Source of the DNA: Microcoleus vaginatus WJT46-NPBG5 | Lineage (GTDB): Bacteria; Cyanobacteriota; Cyanobacteriia; Cyanobacteriales; Oscillatoriaceae | Direction: 5' to 3' | Assembly (NCBI GenBank): GCA_019359355.1 | Contig: JAHHHM010000002.1 | Span: forward strand, 248,001-312,000 | Length of the DNA stretch: 64,000 nt | The notes under the pieces: model-generated | The model's input: the letters and a program-made list of their open reading frames with translations, nothing else | Told to the model about the DNA's origin: nothing | Databases searched by the model: none | Made by a program: the position numbers and the translations under genes | Part shown: piece by piece, positions 57,178 through 64,000 of the stretch | How the letters are laid out: the number at the start of each line of letters is the position of its first letter | Numbering within the stretch: the first letter of the stretch is position 1

Positions 57178-58224
57178 ATGCAACAAAAAACGATTAACAG
57201 ATATATAGATTGGACTGTGATAGACTCGCTCATCAAACCTTTGAGACCCATTGTTTTATTACTAGCAGCCGTCCTGCTTTGTGTGGGATGTTCTCAAGTC
57301 CCCTCTCTCAGTTCCAGCCCCTGGCAAGTGATCAACCTGCCCAGTGAAGCGAATTTACAAGATATTGCATTTACATCTGACCCCAACCACGGTTGGATTG
57401 TCGGCAGCAATGCCACCTTACTAGAAACCACCGATGCCGGCCAAACTTGGCAAGAAAAACGTTTGGATCTGGATGAGGAAAAAGCTTTATTGACATCGGT
57501 TAGCTTTTCTGGCAAGGAAGGATGGATTGTGGGGCAGCCTTCCGTCTTGCTGCATACAGACGACGAGGGCAAGTCTTGGAATCGGATTCTCTTAAGTGAG
57601 AAGCTACCGGGTGCTCCCAACACAATTTTGGCACTTGGCCCGAACTCTGCTGAGATGACCACGAATGTGGGAGCAATTTACCGAACCTCAGATGCCGGCA
57701 AGAACTGGAAAGCGATGGTGCAGGAAGCGGTCGGCGTCGTGCGGAATATTCAGCGTTCCTCGAAAGGGGAATATGTTGCCGTGTCGGCGAAGGGGAACTT
57801 CTACTCGACTTGGGAACCGGGTCAGAATGCTTGGGTGCCGCACAATCGCAACAGTTCCCGACGCGTCCAGAATATGGGATTTTCCCAAGATGGCCGGTTG
57901 TGGATGTTAGCCAGAGGGGGTCAGGTACAATTTAGCAATGCCCAAAACTGGGAAGAGTGGGAAGAACCGCTGCATCCAGAGGTGTCCACAAGCTGGGGAT
58001 TACTGGATTTAGCCTACAGAACACCCGATGAAGTTTGGGTTGCCGGCGGCAGTGGCAATTTGCTGTGCAGTTTTGATGGGGGTAAAACCTGGCAAAAAGA
58101 CCGTGAGGTGGAAAATGTCCCCTCTAATTTTTACAAGATTGTCTTTTTGTCGCCCCAGCAAGGATTTATTATTGGTCAGCAAGGTATTCTCTTGAAGTAT
58201 CAAGCCAATGCCGCATCTGCCTGA
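57178..58224 (+). CDS. ycf48: Photosystem II assembly factor Ycf48 (HCF136)
   Basis: Ycf48 binds pre-D1 and helps form the PSII reaction centre. The 348-residue protein has a lipoprotein-type signal (PIVLLLAAVLLCVGC, lipidated Cys near residue 41), then seven propeller blades with repeats such as GWIVGSNATLLETTDAGQTW and GFIIGQQGILLKY. The expected location is the lumenal side of the membrane. It lies 103 bases after rubA and about 118 bases before psbE, as in related genomes. Confidence 0.97.
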   Translation: MQQKTINRYIDWTVIDSLIKPLRPIVLLLAAVLLCVGCSQVPSLSSSPWQVINLPSEANLQDIAFTSDPNHGWIVGSNATLLETTDAGQTWQEKRLDLDEEKALLTSVSFSGKEGWIVGQPSVLLHTDDEGKSWNRILLSEKLPGAPNTILALGPNSAEMTTNVGAIYRTSDAGKNWKAMVQEAVGVVRNIQRSSKGEYVAVSAKGNFYSTWEPGQNAWVPHNRNSSRRVQNMGFSQDGRLWMLARGGQVQFSNAQNWEEWEEPLHPEVSTSWGLLDLAYRTPDEVWVAGGSGNLLCSFDGGKTWQKDREVENVPSNFYKIVFLSPQQGFIIGQQGILLKYQANAASA

Positions 58225-58272
58225 TGCTAATAAAAATCGCCGGTAGTCTTGCCGGTGGTTAAAATTACTTGC

Positions 58273-58301
58273 TTGTGAGTGTTGTGCAAGTTTCGTATCA
58301 T
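58273..58301 (+). promoter_or_regulatory. Candidate sigma-70-type promoter for psbEFLJ
   Basis: TTGTGA, 17 bases, then TATCAT lies about 42 bases before the psbE start. The fit to the TTGACA/TATAAT consensus is 4/6 and 5/6. The psb cluster is therefore probably transcribed on its own as well as by read-through from ycf48. Confidence 0.5.
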
Positions 58302-58342
58302 AGAGATTGAGTTTTTAACAGTAGTCTACAGGAGGAATCTAA

Positions 58343-58591
58343 ATGTCTGGCTCAACAGGAGAACGTCCGTTTTCGGACATTATTACCAGTGTGCGCTATT
58401 GGGTGATTCACAGTATCACCATCCCCATGCTGTTTGTCGCCGGCTGGTTGTTTGTAAGTACAGGTTTGGCTTACGACGTATTTGGTACGCCTCGGCCTAA
58501 TGAGTATTACACCCAAACTCGCCAGGAATTGCCAATTGTGCAAGACCGCTTTGAATCAAAGCAACAAATTGAGCAATTTATCAATAAGTAG
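58343..58591 (+). CDS. psbE: Cytochrome b559 subunit alpha
   Basis: PsbE is a PSII core subunit and binds heme together with PsbF. The 82-residue protein has one membrane helix and the heme ligand H23 in [16 protein letters not shown]; the lumenal tail has [24 protein letters not shown] lies just before the ATG. It is the first gene of psbE-psbF-psbL-psbJ. Confidence 0.98.
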   Translation: MSGSTGERPFSDIITSVRYWVIHSITIPMLFVAGWLFVSTGLAYDVFGTPRPNEYYTQTRQELPIVQDRFESKQQIEQFINK

Positions 58592-58612
58592 TTCCTCACG
58601 GAGTTCCAAATT

Positions 58613-58747
58613 ATGACGACCAATCGAGCAAACGAGCCAATTTCTTATCCGATTTTTACGGTTCGCTGGCTGGCAGTGCATACCCTAGGAGTCCCCACGA
58701 TCTTCTTTTTGGGCGCGATTGCCGCCATGCAATTTATTCAACGATAG
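58613..58747 (+). CDS. psbF: Cytochrome b559 subunit beta
   Basis: The 44-residue protein begins [20 protein letters not shown], with the heme ligand H23 in AVHTLGVP, one membrane helix and the C-terminal MQFIQR signature. It follows psbE by 21 bases. Confidence 0.97.
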   Translation: MTTNRANEPISYPIFTVRWLAVHTLGVPTIFFLGAIAAMQFIQR

Positions 58748-58759
58748 GAGTAATTTCTC

Positions 58760-58882
58760 ATGCCGACTCGCTCTCCCAACCCGAATAATCAGCCGGTAGA
58801 GTTAAACCGGACATCCCTATACTTGGGCCTGTTACTGATTTTTTGTCTGGGTATCTTGTTCTCCAGTTATTTCTTTAACTAA
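58760..58882 (+). CDS. psbL: Photosystem II protein L
   Basis: The 40-residue protein reads [20 protein letters not shown], then a single membrane helix ending FSSYFFN, the PsbL signature. PsbL sits at the PSII dimer interface and affects the QA site. AGGAG lies 10 bases upstream, overlapping the end of psbF. Confidence 0.97.
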   Translation: MPTRSPNPNNQPVELNRTSLYLGLLLIFCLGILFSSYFFN

Positions 58883-58958
58883 CTGGCGATAAATCTCAGT
58901 TTTTCGATTTAATGATCTAACGATCTTCAGCTGTGTTTTTAATGGAGAGGTAAAAGCT

Positions 58959-59078
58959 GTGTCTGAAAGTGGCAGAATTCCTTTGTGGGTTGTCGCAACG
59001 GTCGCCGGCCTGGGTGTGATTACGATTGTAGGTATTTTCTTCTATGGTGCCTACGCTGGATTAGGTTCCTCTTTGTAG
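58959..59078 (+). CDS. psbJ: Photosystem II protein J
   Basis: The 39-residue protein starts with GTG ([20 protein letters not shown]) and has one membrane helix ending [18 protein letters not shown] lies about 10 bases upstream. PsbJ is needed for PSII assembly and QB-side electron flow. It is the last gene of the psbEFLJ cluster and is followed by a terminator. Confidence 0.97.
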   Translation: MSESGRIPLWVVATVAGLGVITIVGIFFYGAYAGLGSSL

Positions 59079-59216
59079 TATTTCGCTTTTGTTTAGTGAA
59101 AAAGGGCAGGTGCGATCGAGAGAGTTGGTCTGTCTGCGAGGAAAGACTAACCGCTCTCGCCGGCCTTAAAATAGTCAGTTTTTTCTGCTACTAATCACTG
59201 AGCGATTGTAAAAGAA

Positions 59217-59248
59217 CCGCCTATCTAAAGTTAGCTAGGCGGCTTTTT
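59217..59248 (+). terminator. Rho-independent terminator after psbEFLJ
   Basis: CCGCCTATCT pairs with AGCTAGGCGG (one mismatch) across 6 bases, followed by CTTTTTC. It ends the psb transcript about 140 bases after psbJ. Confidence 0.85.
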
Positions 59249-59281
59249 CATATTTTTATTGGGCTGGTTACCTTTTCACCT

Positions 59282-60781
59282 TTATGAGTAATCAGATGGT
59301 TTCTTCATATTGCCATTAACAATAAACACGAAAGACTTTGATGGATACTTTTTAGTATCATCATCGCCTCCATGAGTTGGAACATCAACCAAGAAGATAT
59401 CATTTCTAATATCGCCTGGAGGATTCTCTTTTAATGTTAAGTCAAGAACCAAAACGATACTAACCTGCCTCGATTCAACGCCTCCATACTGAGTAGACTG
59501 TTTTGTATATTTCTGGCAAATACGTGGTCTATCACCATTATGTCTTTCAACCTTTAACTCAATGATTACACCCCGATAGCTAATATCTGTAACTCCACCT
59601 GCTTGAGCAGTATGTGCCTTAACATCTTGTCCTAATCGAAGGCGTAAATCTCGTAAGACTTCTTGTTGGAAGTCTTCCTCTTTCATCTTAACTTTGTCTC
59701 GGAAGATAGCCCCTTGAGCATACATTCCCAGAAGACAGGTTAAAGACTCAATTACTGGGAGTAATTCTGTCATCTCATCACGAATAGTTGGATTACTATG
59801 TAACAGTTCCCTTACTAATTGAGCCACATGGAGATCAAGCCGATTGTACCCACTAAAAAATAATGATTCTTTAGAGTCAACCACACGAAATTCAAGCTGA
59901 TTAGATCCGATTACTGGAATTTCGTAAAAGCTATCATTAGACAGCTCAAAGGCACATCCAACAGTAAAGAAAATGTTATTTGAGAGTAGGCTCTGAGCTA
60001 CCTTAAATTGAATTGTTCCATTCAATTCTCCTTCATAATCATATCCTTCGAGATTGGTTGGCCTCTGGAGGATCAATGGAGAAACTGAATAATCACTATT
60101 TGGATAAGTTGACAACAAACGAAGATGTAATCTTTCCGAATCCTCATGCCATAAAACGCCACGGATCTTAAAAATTAATGAATAACTCAAATTTGGTTGT
60201 AGCAGTTGAGGACTAACTAAGGGGACATTATTAATAAATGCAATTAAACGTACAAGTGTTGATGGTAATTTAGCCTTTTCACTTTCTCTTAAAGATGAGA
60301 AATCAATCTTCTCAGACTTTAAATAAGTAGTTGGTAGAGGAAATAAGCGAAGAAATTCAATCAATTTCATAGCATTTATGCTTCGACCATCTTGCCTAAC
60401 TATTTGACTGTAAACTTGACTGATTTCCTGCTCTGAATCAATCGAGTTTGACAAAGATATTTGAAATTCATCGCACAGAACCGCTAGTCGTTCGCGTTCG
60501 CTTATAATATCTCCTAGTTGACCTTGAGCAAGATCACGACATTGCAAGTAACTTTTTAATATTTGAAGACCTAGAATAGTTAATCGCCAGTCATTAAGAT
60601 TGCTCATATCTGGCGTTAAGATGAGATGCTTTTCCATAGCATCAATCACAGTCGCAATTTGAGTAGTGTAATCACCTTTCTGTAAGTTAATGATCTCAAG
60701 AAGCTTTCTTAGATCCAATAAAATCTTGAGGGCATTATGTGCATGAGCAAGGTCTAGCTCTAGCTCTTGGTTTAGTTTCAA
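59282..60781 (-). CDS. Hypothetical protein with C-terminal PD-(D/E)XK nuclease-like domain
   Basis: The 499-residue protein is mostly unknown. Residues 1-370 are helical at first, then strand-rich. The C-terminal part reads EEDFQQEVLRDLRLRLG, then GGVTDISYRGVIIELKVE, then QYGGVESRQVSIVLVLDL. This fits a restriction-endonuclease-like fold: an N-terminal Glu helix, Asp in VTD, and ELK as the (D/E)xK motif, followed by a Gln/Tyr-containing helix and a hydrophobic strand. The start is TTG, overlapping the upstream HEAT-repeat stop by 4 bases (TTGA), so translation is coupled. No RCCGGY site occurs in the gene. A role with its partner in DNA targeting or defence is an inference. Confidence 0.8.
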   Translation of the reverse strand: MKLNQELELDLAHAHNALKILLDLRKLLEIINLQKGDYTTQIATVIDAMEKHLILTPDMSNLNDWRLTILGLQILKSYLQCRDLAQGQLGDIISERERLAVLCDEFQISLSNSIDSEQEISQVYSQIVRQDGRSINAMKLIEFLRLFPLPTTYLKSEKIDFSSLRESEKAKLPSTLVRLIAFINNVPLVSPQLLQPNLSYSLIFKIRGVLWHEDSERLHLRLLSTYPNSDYSVSPLILQRPTNLEGYDYEGELNGTIQFKVAQSLLSNNIFFTVGCAFELSNDSFYEIPVIGSNQLEFRVVDSKESLFFSGYNRLDLHVAQLVRELLHSNPTIRDEMTELLPVIESLTCLLGMYAQGAIFRDKVKMKEEDFQQEVLRDLRLRLGQDVKAHTAQAGGVTDISYRGVIIELKVERHNGDRPRICQKYTKQSTQYGGVESRQVSIVLVLDLTLKENPPGDIRNDIFLVDVPTHGGDDDTKKYPSKSFVFIVNGNMKKPSDYS

Positions 60782-63363
60782 GTTTCAGTCCCCCTAATTT
60801 TTGAAAGTGACAAATATGCTTCCTTAAGATTGCCATCTTGCAAATAATGATTGGTAGCTGCCATCATTTCTAATTTTTCTAACTCAGCTTGAAACTTTGA
60901 GTATTTCTTCTCCTGTTTAAGCGAACTCGCAGCAAGCCTCAGTATTTCTTTTTCTGCGGAGTAGTCGTCATGTTTTGCAAACAAACTTGCGAAATAACAA
61001 GCCTCCCATGCATCTTTTTTTGCAAGTTTTTGTGCAGATTCAAATAGCTCTGACTGAACAGATTTATAAATAGCGTGAGGGAGTTCATGCAACCACGCAA
61101 ACATTTTTGCCCGTTTAGAGTGTTTATAGCTGTTGTGAGGCTTTCTATCGTAGTTGGCTAAGCACCACCCAATTTGACATGCCACAATTACAGCAGTTGA
61201 TTCGTTTGGATCTACACATTGGAGCATATCCTCTAAAATACGTTGATCAACAAGCGCCTCATTTGTAGGGAGAGCTGCGGCTATATGCTGAATTGCAATA
61301 TTTTTAAGATGTGCAAATCTGCGTGTAGTATTCAACATAGCCTCAGCTATGTCATCCAAGTCATGGGGCTTCTTCTTATAGGTGTCGAGCCAACAAATCA
61401 TCAGATTTAAAGCTTCGACAGCTTGTTCTTGATTAAACCAACTTCCATGCCAACGGAAAGCGTGAATTGCAGCTTTATGAACAATGACATAGCTATCACG
61501 TAAATGAACAATCAATATGTCTACTATGTTTTTAGGTGGATCTGATTTTGAGTATCGATACATTTCTTCTACGGCTTGGATTGCAGATGCCCGAATCAAT
61601 TGGGATTCAAAATCCATTAATCCATCCATTAAAACTGGTAAAACTTGTGGTTGTAGCGAGTATTCTTTCCCGGCCTTAGCAAGAAGGTTTAATAAGGCTG
61701 ATTTAAATTTTTTGTTGTTTTTCGTAGCAAGATTTTCGTAACAGCTAATAACTGTTTCTCCAATAGCCTTGGGCTTATGCTCAGCTAACTTCTCAAGAGT
61801 TTTTAGCAAGTTACTTTTGATCAAGCCCCACTTCTGACGGCGCTCCTCTTCATTTAAGGATGCTATTCGTGGATCTTCAGTTTTCTGACCTGGCAAAATA
61901 ATTCGTGGAAGTGGAGGTGGAGATTCATCTTGAGTACAAATCAACGCATAGTAACCAAGTAACAGGTCAAAGTTGAATATGGCAGCTTCAGGGCACCAAT
62001 CGCAGGTAGATTCAAGACACTCTGCTGCTTTATACCTCACATCCAGATCAAAGAACTCATCCTTGACGAACTCTAAGCAACGATTGACCGATATTTGTTC
62101 TTCAACTCGTATCGCAGTTAATTTATGTGGTTCTTCACGCCAATTTCTAGCATGACTTTGCACTACCATACAGTAAACGTCTACTATTTCCTCTTGAACT
62201 GCCGGACGCTTTTGGCGTATAGCTGAGACAAGATATTCATCCACGTGTAATGGTGCATGACATAATGCTTTACCAATGCACCCCTTTGTTTGTTCATCTG
62301 CACTGCCTCCAGAATGATCATCATCAAGTTCAAGAGAGTCAACCAGTTCTGGCAGTAAATCTAGCCCAAGTTGAGGGCACTCACTCTGTAATAATTTGAG
62401 AACACCGCAAGCATCTATGCGAATGTGTTTGTTATCGCACCTCAACCGAGAGCGAAATGGTTCGATAACACTCGATGGGTCTGCCTCATAACAAAGGGTT
62501 AAAACCCTTGTAGAATTTGGATATGATGGTTCACGACCAGGCAGATAAAACAAAATATTATGATTCTGATGACCTATAAGGTTTTCGATAAGAGGAGTTG
62601 ATATTGGAAATTTAACTGTTTCACCAAGACGAATTAGTATGCCTGATGCTAATTCTGGATAAACACTCTGCTCAATAGCAGTGAGTGCTAAGCTTGTGAA
62701 GCGAGAAGATAAATCTTTTCGCTGTCCCGCTAATTCAGCACAAATTGGCAAGCACTTTAATCCAAACGCTTTATATAATGATTGTTCAATCAAAATATTA
62801 ATTGCTATTTCTGAAAATAAATCAGCACCAATTCTAGCAGCCTGGATCAATAACTTTGCAGTCTCTTCTTGTTGTTCTTCGTCTTCTGAAAATAATTCTT
62901 CGATATAGGTCAAGATTTGCCGTTCATTTAGCTTGGCATTTTCTTTGGCCTGACGCGGTAATTCTCGAAGCCTTTCACGAACAGCCCTTAACTGTTCTTG
63001 GCGAACTTGCTCAGTTTGCTTGTGTTCCTTAAACTGCCGTTCATGCTTCTCAATTATTGCCTCTCCCCAAGAGACATCACCATTGGGTTCATGATCAGGA
63101 CATCCAGCACAGTTTTCAATAATAAAGCTTGGAACAATCGAAGGAAGATTCATACCTGCTGAAGATAGCTCTGCATACTGACATGAAATTTCAACAAGCC
63201 CTATAGGCAATCCTGACATTTGGGCAAGAAGCCCAGCCGACTGCATTTCAGCACGGAAATGCTTGCACCAATTAGTTGCCTGTTGAAGAATTTTTGCGTT
63301 TTCCATGCCAAGATCGAGTGCTTCAGCATTCTGGCGCTCAAGCGATTCCTCGAATTTGCCCAT
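60778..63363 (-). CDS. Large HEAT-repeat-like protein with N-terminal Cys/His cluster
   Basis: I chose the ATG at 63363 (MGKFEESLERQNAEALDLGM), because the longer form uses a TTG. The protein has 861 residues. Near residues 90-105 is ENCAGCPDHEPNGD, giving CxxCxxH, preceded by another Cys in EISCQYAEL; this could bind zinc. A charged coiled coil (about 115-160) follows. From about 165 to 800 the sequence is a helical alpha-solenoid of HEAT/ARM style (DVRYKAAECLEST; SQLIRASAIQAVEEMYRY; VHKAAIHAFRWHGSW). There is no enzymatic motif. It is coupled to the PD-(D/E)XK gene. Such pairs suggest a recognition scaffold plus nuclease, but I know no named system with exactly this layout. Confidence 0.82.
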   Translation of the reverse strand: MGKFEESLERQNAEALDLGMENAKILQQATNWCKHFRAEMQSAGLLAQMSGLPIGLVEISCQYAELSSAGMNLPSIVPSFIIENCAGCPDHEPNGDVSWGEAIIEKHERQFKEHKQTEQVRQEQLRAVRERLRELPRQAKENAKLNERQILTYIEELFSEDEEQQEETAKLLIQAARIGADLFSEIAINILIEQSLYKAFGLKCLPICAELAGQRKDLSSRFTSLALTAIEQSVYPELASGILIRLGETVKFPISTPLIENLIGHQNHNILFYLPGREPSYPNSTRVLTLCYEADPSSVIEPFRSRLRCDNKHIRIDACGVLKLLQSECPQLGLDLLPELVDSLELDDDHSGGSADEQTKGCIGKALCHAPLHVDEYLVSAIRQKRPAVQEEIVDVYCMVVQSHARNWREEPHKLTAIRVEEQISVNRCLEFVKDEFFDLDVRYKAAECLESTCDWCPEAAIFNFDLLLGYYALICTQDESPPPLPRIILPGQKTEDPRIASLNEEERRQKWGLIKSNLLKTLEKLAEHKPKAIGETVISCYENLATKNNKKFKSALLNLLAKAGKEYSLQPQVLPVLMDGLMDFESQLIRASAIQAVEEMYRYSKSDPPKNIVDILIVHLRDSYVIVHKAAIHAFRWHGSWFNQEQAVEALNLMICWLDTYKKKPHDLDDIAEAMLNTTRRFAHLKNIAIQHIAAALPTNEALVDQRILEDMLQCVDPNESTAVIVACQIGWCLANYDRKPHNSYKHSKRAKMFAWLHELPHAIYKSVQSELFESAQKLAKKDAWEACYFASLFAKHDDYSAEKEILRLAASSLKQEKKYSKFQAELEKLEMMAATNHYLQDGNLKEAYLSLSKIRGTET

Positions 63364-63913
63364 GTTATTAGTCCTTACGAAATATATGGAAACGAGTAGC
63401 AGCAAATACCTAATGACTAGGTAAATGCATTTATACTATTTTATCTTGCTCAAATGATTGTGGCCCAAAAATACTGACGGCTTTGTTCGCTGCTTGCTTG
63501 TGCTTCACCCTAATTACTGCTCTATTAGACCTAATTACTGCTTTATTAGTTTTAAGCAAGCTAACAAACCACAAGCTTGTGATGGGCAAGTTTACCAAAT
63601 TTTCCATCTTCTGGTAACCTCACACAAGTGTTCATGCCTTAAAGTTACCTTTTTCCACTGGCTCTCTCCAAATTGTGAAGAATCCCTAATTAACTGGTCT
63701 TCCCACAACGTCCAGACTTACGTGCAAACGCTTAACATCTGTTTTACATTGTAGATCAGTAATACTATCCGAATTGCACTTGATCAAATTCCAAGCAAAC
63801 GTCCCCAAAAGCGCTAGTTTCGATCTGCAAAGCGTCTGCCGGCACCTCAGTCACATCAGCCGGCATCCAAAGTCAGCAACAGAATACCCCACCCAATGCC
63901 CCCTGCCCAATTC
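63364..63913. other. Intergenic region upstream of the HEAT gene
   Basis: It contains a 21-bp perfect-style tandem duplication (63509-63550) and GGTAAC/GTTACC arms (63613-63649) followed by a short T-run. A 98-codon ORF over this region has no gene-like features and is not called. Two RCCGGY sites reappear after 63835. Confidence 0.45.
63509..63550. repeat. Tandem 21-bp direct repeat
   Basis: CCTAATTACTGCTCTATTAG and CCTAATTACTGCTTTATTAG lie back to back with a 21-base period. They are about 150-190 bases upstream of the HEAT-repeat start and could be paired binding sites for a regulator. Confidence 0.7.
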
Positions 63914-64000
63914 TCAATTTTGATGCTGCTGCCAATACTTATAAACAGCATAGGCTAAAGTCACAACGCCGGTGACAATTGACGATTCATCTACTTCAAA
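63914..64000 (-). CDS. 3' end of an unidentified gene (truncated by window edge)
   Basis: The minus-strand frame is open from the right edge and ends at 63914. The visible 28 residues read FEVDESSIVTGVVTLAYAVY and then KYWQQHQN. This looks like the C-terminus of a small membrane-associated protein, with a hydrophobic stretch and basic/aromatic end. Too little is visible to name the family. Confidence 0.6.
   Translation of the reverse strand, partial: FEVDESSIVTGVVTLAYAVYKYWQQHQN

Noticed and set aside
63458-63754. 98-codon plus-strand ORF upstream of the HEAT gene
   Set aside because: It contains the 21-bp tandem repeat and has a random-looking, Cys/His/Asn-rich composition.

Overview
The window is chromosomal DNA of a cyanobacterium. 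It holds psbE-psbF-psbL-psbJ with rubA and ycf48 upstream, an ndhC-ndhK-ndhJ cluster, a cyanobacterial DUF3352 protein, a plastoquinol-type alternative oxidase, and very large WD40 and multisensor-kinase genes. The large STAND/WD40 and kinase genes and the long, repeat-rich intergenic DNA suggest a filamentous, Oscillatoriales-like species. The species cannot be named from the sequence alone. A palindrome of the form RCCGGY (often TGCCGGCA) is strikingly frequent on both strands, while the usual cyanobacterial HIP1 octamer GCGATCGC occurs only a handful of times.

Layout. 1-6.3 kb: the end of an AAA-type ATPase gene, translationally coupled to a 2005-residue STAND NTPase/WD40 protein. 6.4-12.6 kb (minus strand): an Rpn-type nuclease overlapping recG, an unknown helical protein, then rpsB-tsf. 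13-17 kb (minus): a family 2 glycosyltransferase, an 826-residue multi-receiver/diguanylate cyclase regulator and a small conserved protein. 17.3-20.1 kb: a DUF3352 membrane-anchored protein and an alternative oxidase. 20.7-30.4 kb (minus): penicillin-binding protein 2, thiD, a GNAT protein, ispH and glgX, separated by long AT-rich spacers. 31.5-39 kb: a 2013-residue Ser/Thr-kinase/ATPase/GAF/histidine-kinase protein coupled to a receiver-histidine kinase. 40-49.4 kb: an ammonium transporter with an NtcA-type site upstream, a mini-SLH secreted protein, a TIGR01777 oxidoreductase, class I aldolase, aspartate aminotransferase, a TPR-methyltransferase and clpP. 49.4-54.5 kb: a GC-rich structured intergenic region, an RNase R-like protein that has lost its catalytic residues, ubiX and a LapA-like membrane protein. 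54.8-59.1 kb: ndhJ-K-C divergent from rubA-ycf48-psbEFLJ. 59.3-63.4 kb (minus): a two-gene HEAT-repeat/PD-(D/E)XK module that contains no RCCGGY sites. At the right edge is the 3' end of another minus-strand gene.

How the genes work together. The photosynthesis block covers PSII assembly (RubA, Ycf48), cytochrome b559 and the PSII small subunits, and the NDH-1 membrane/peripheral arm. The alternative oxidase would give the plastoquinone pool an overflow to oxygen. Housekeeping genes cover translation (rpsB, tsf), repair (recG), wall synthesis (PBP2), isoprenoid, thiamine and glycogen metabolism. The best candidates for undescribed biology are the HEAT/PD-(D/E)XK pair, the ATPase plus STAND-WD40 pair at the left edge, and the catalytically degenerate RNase R homologue.
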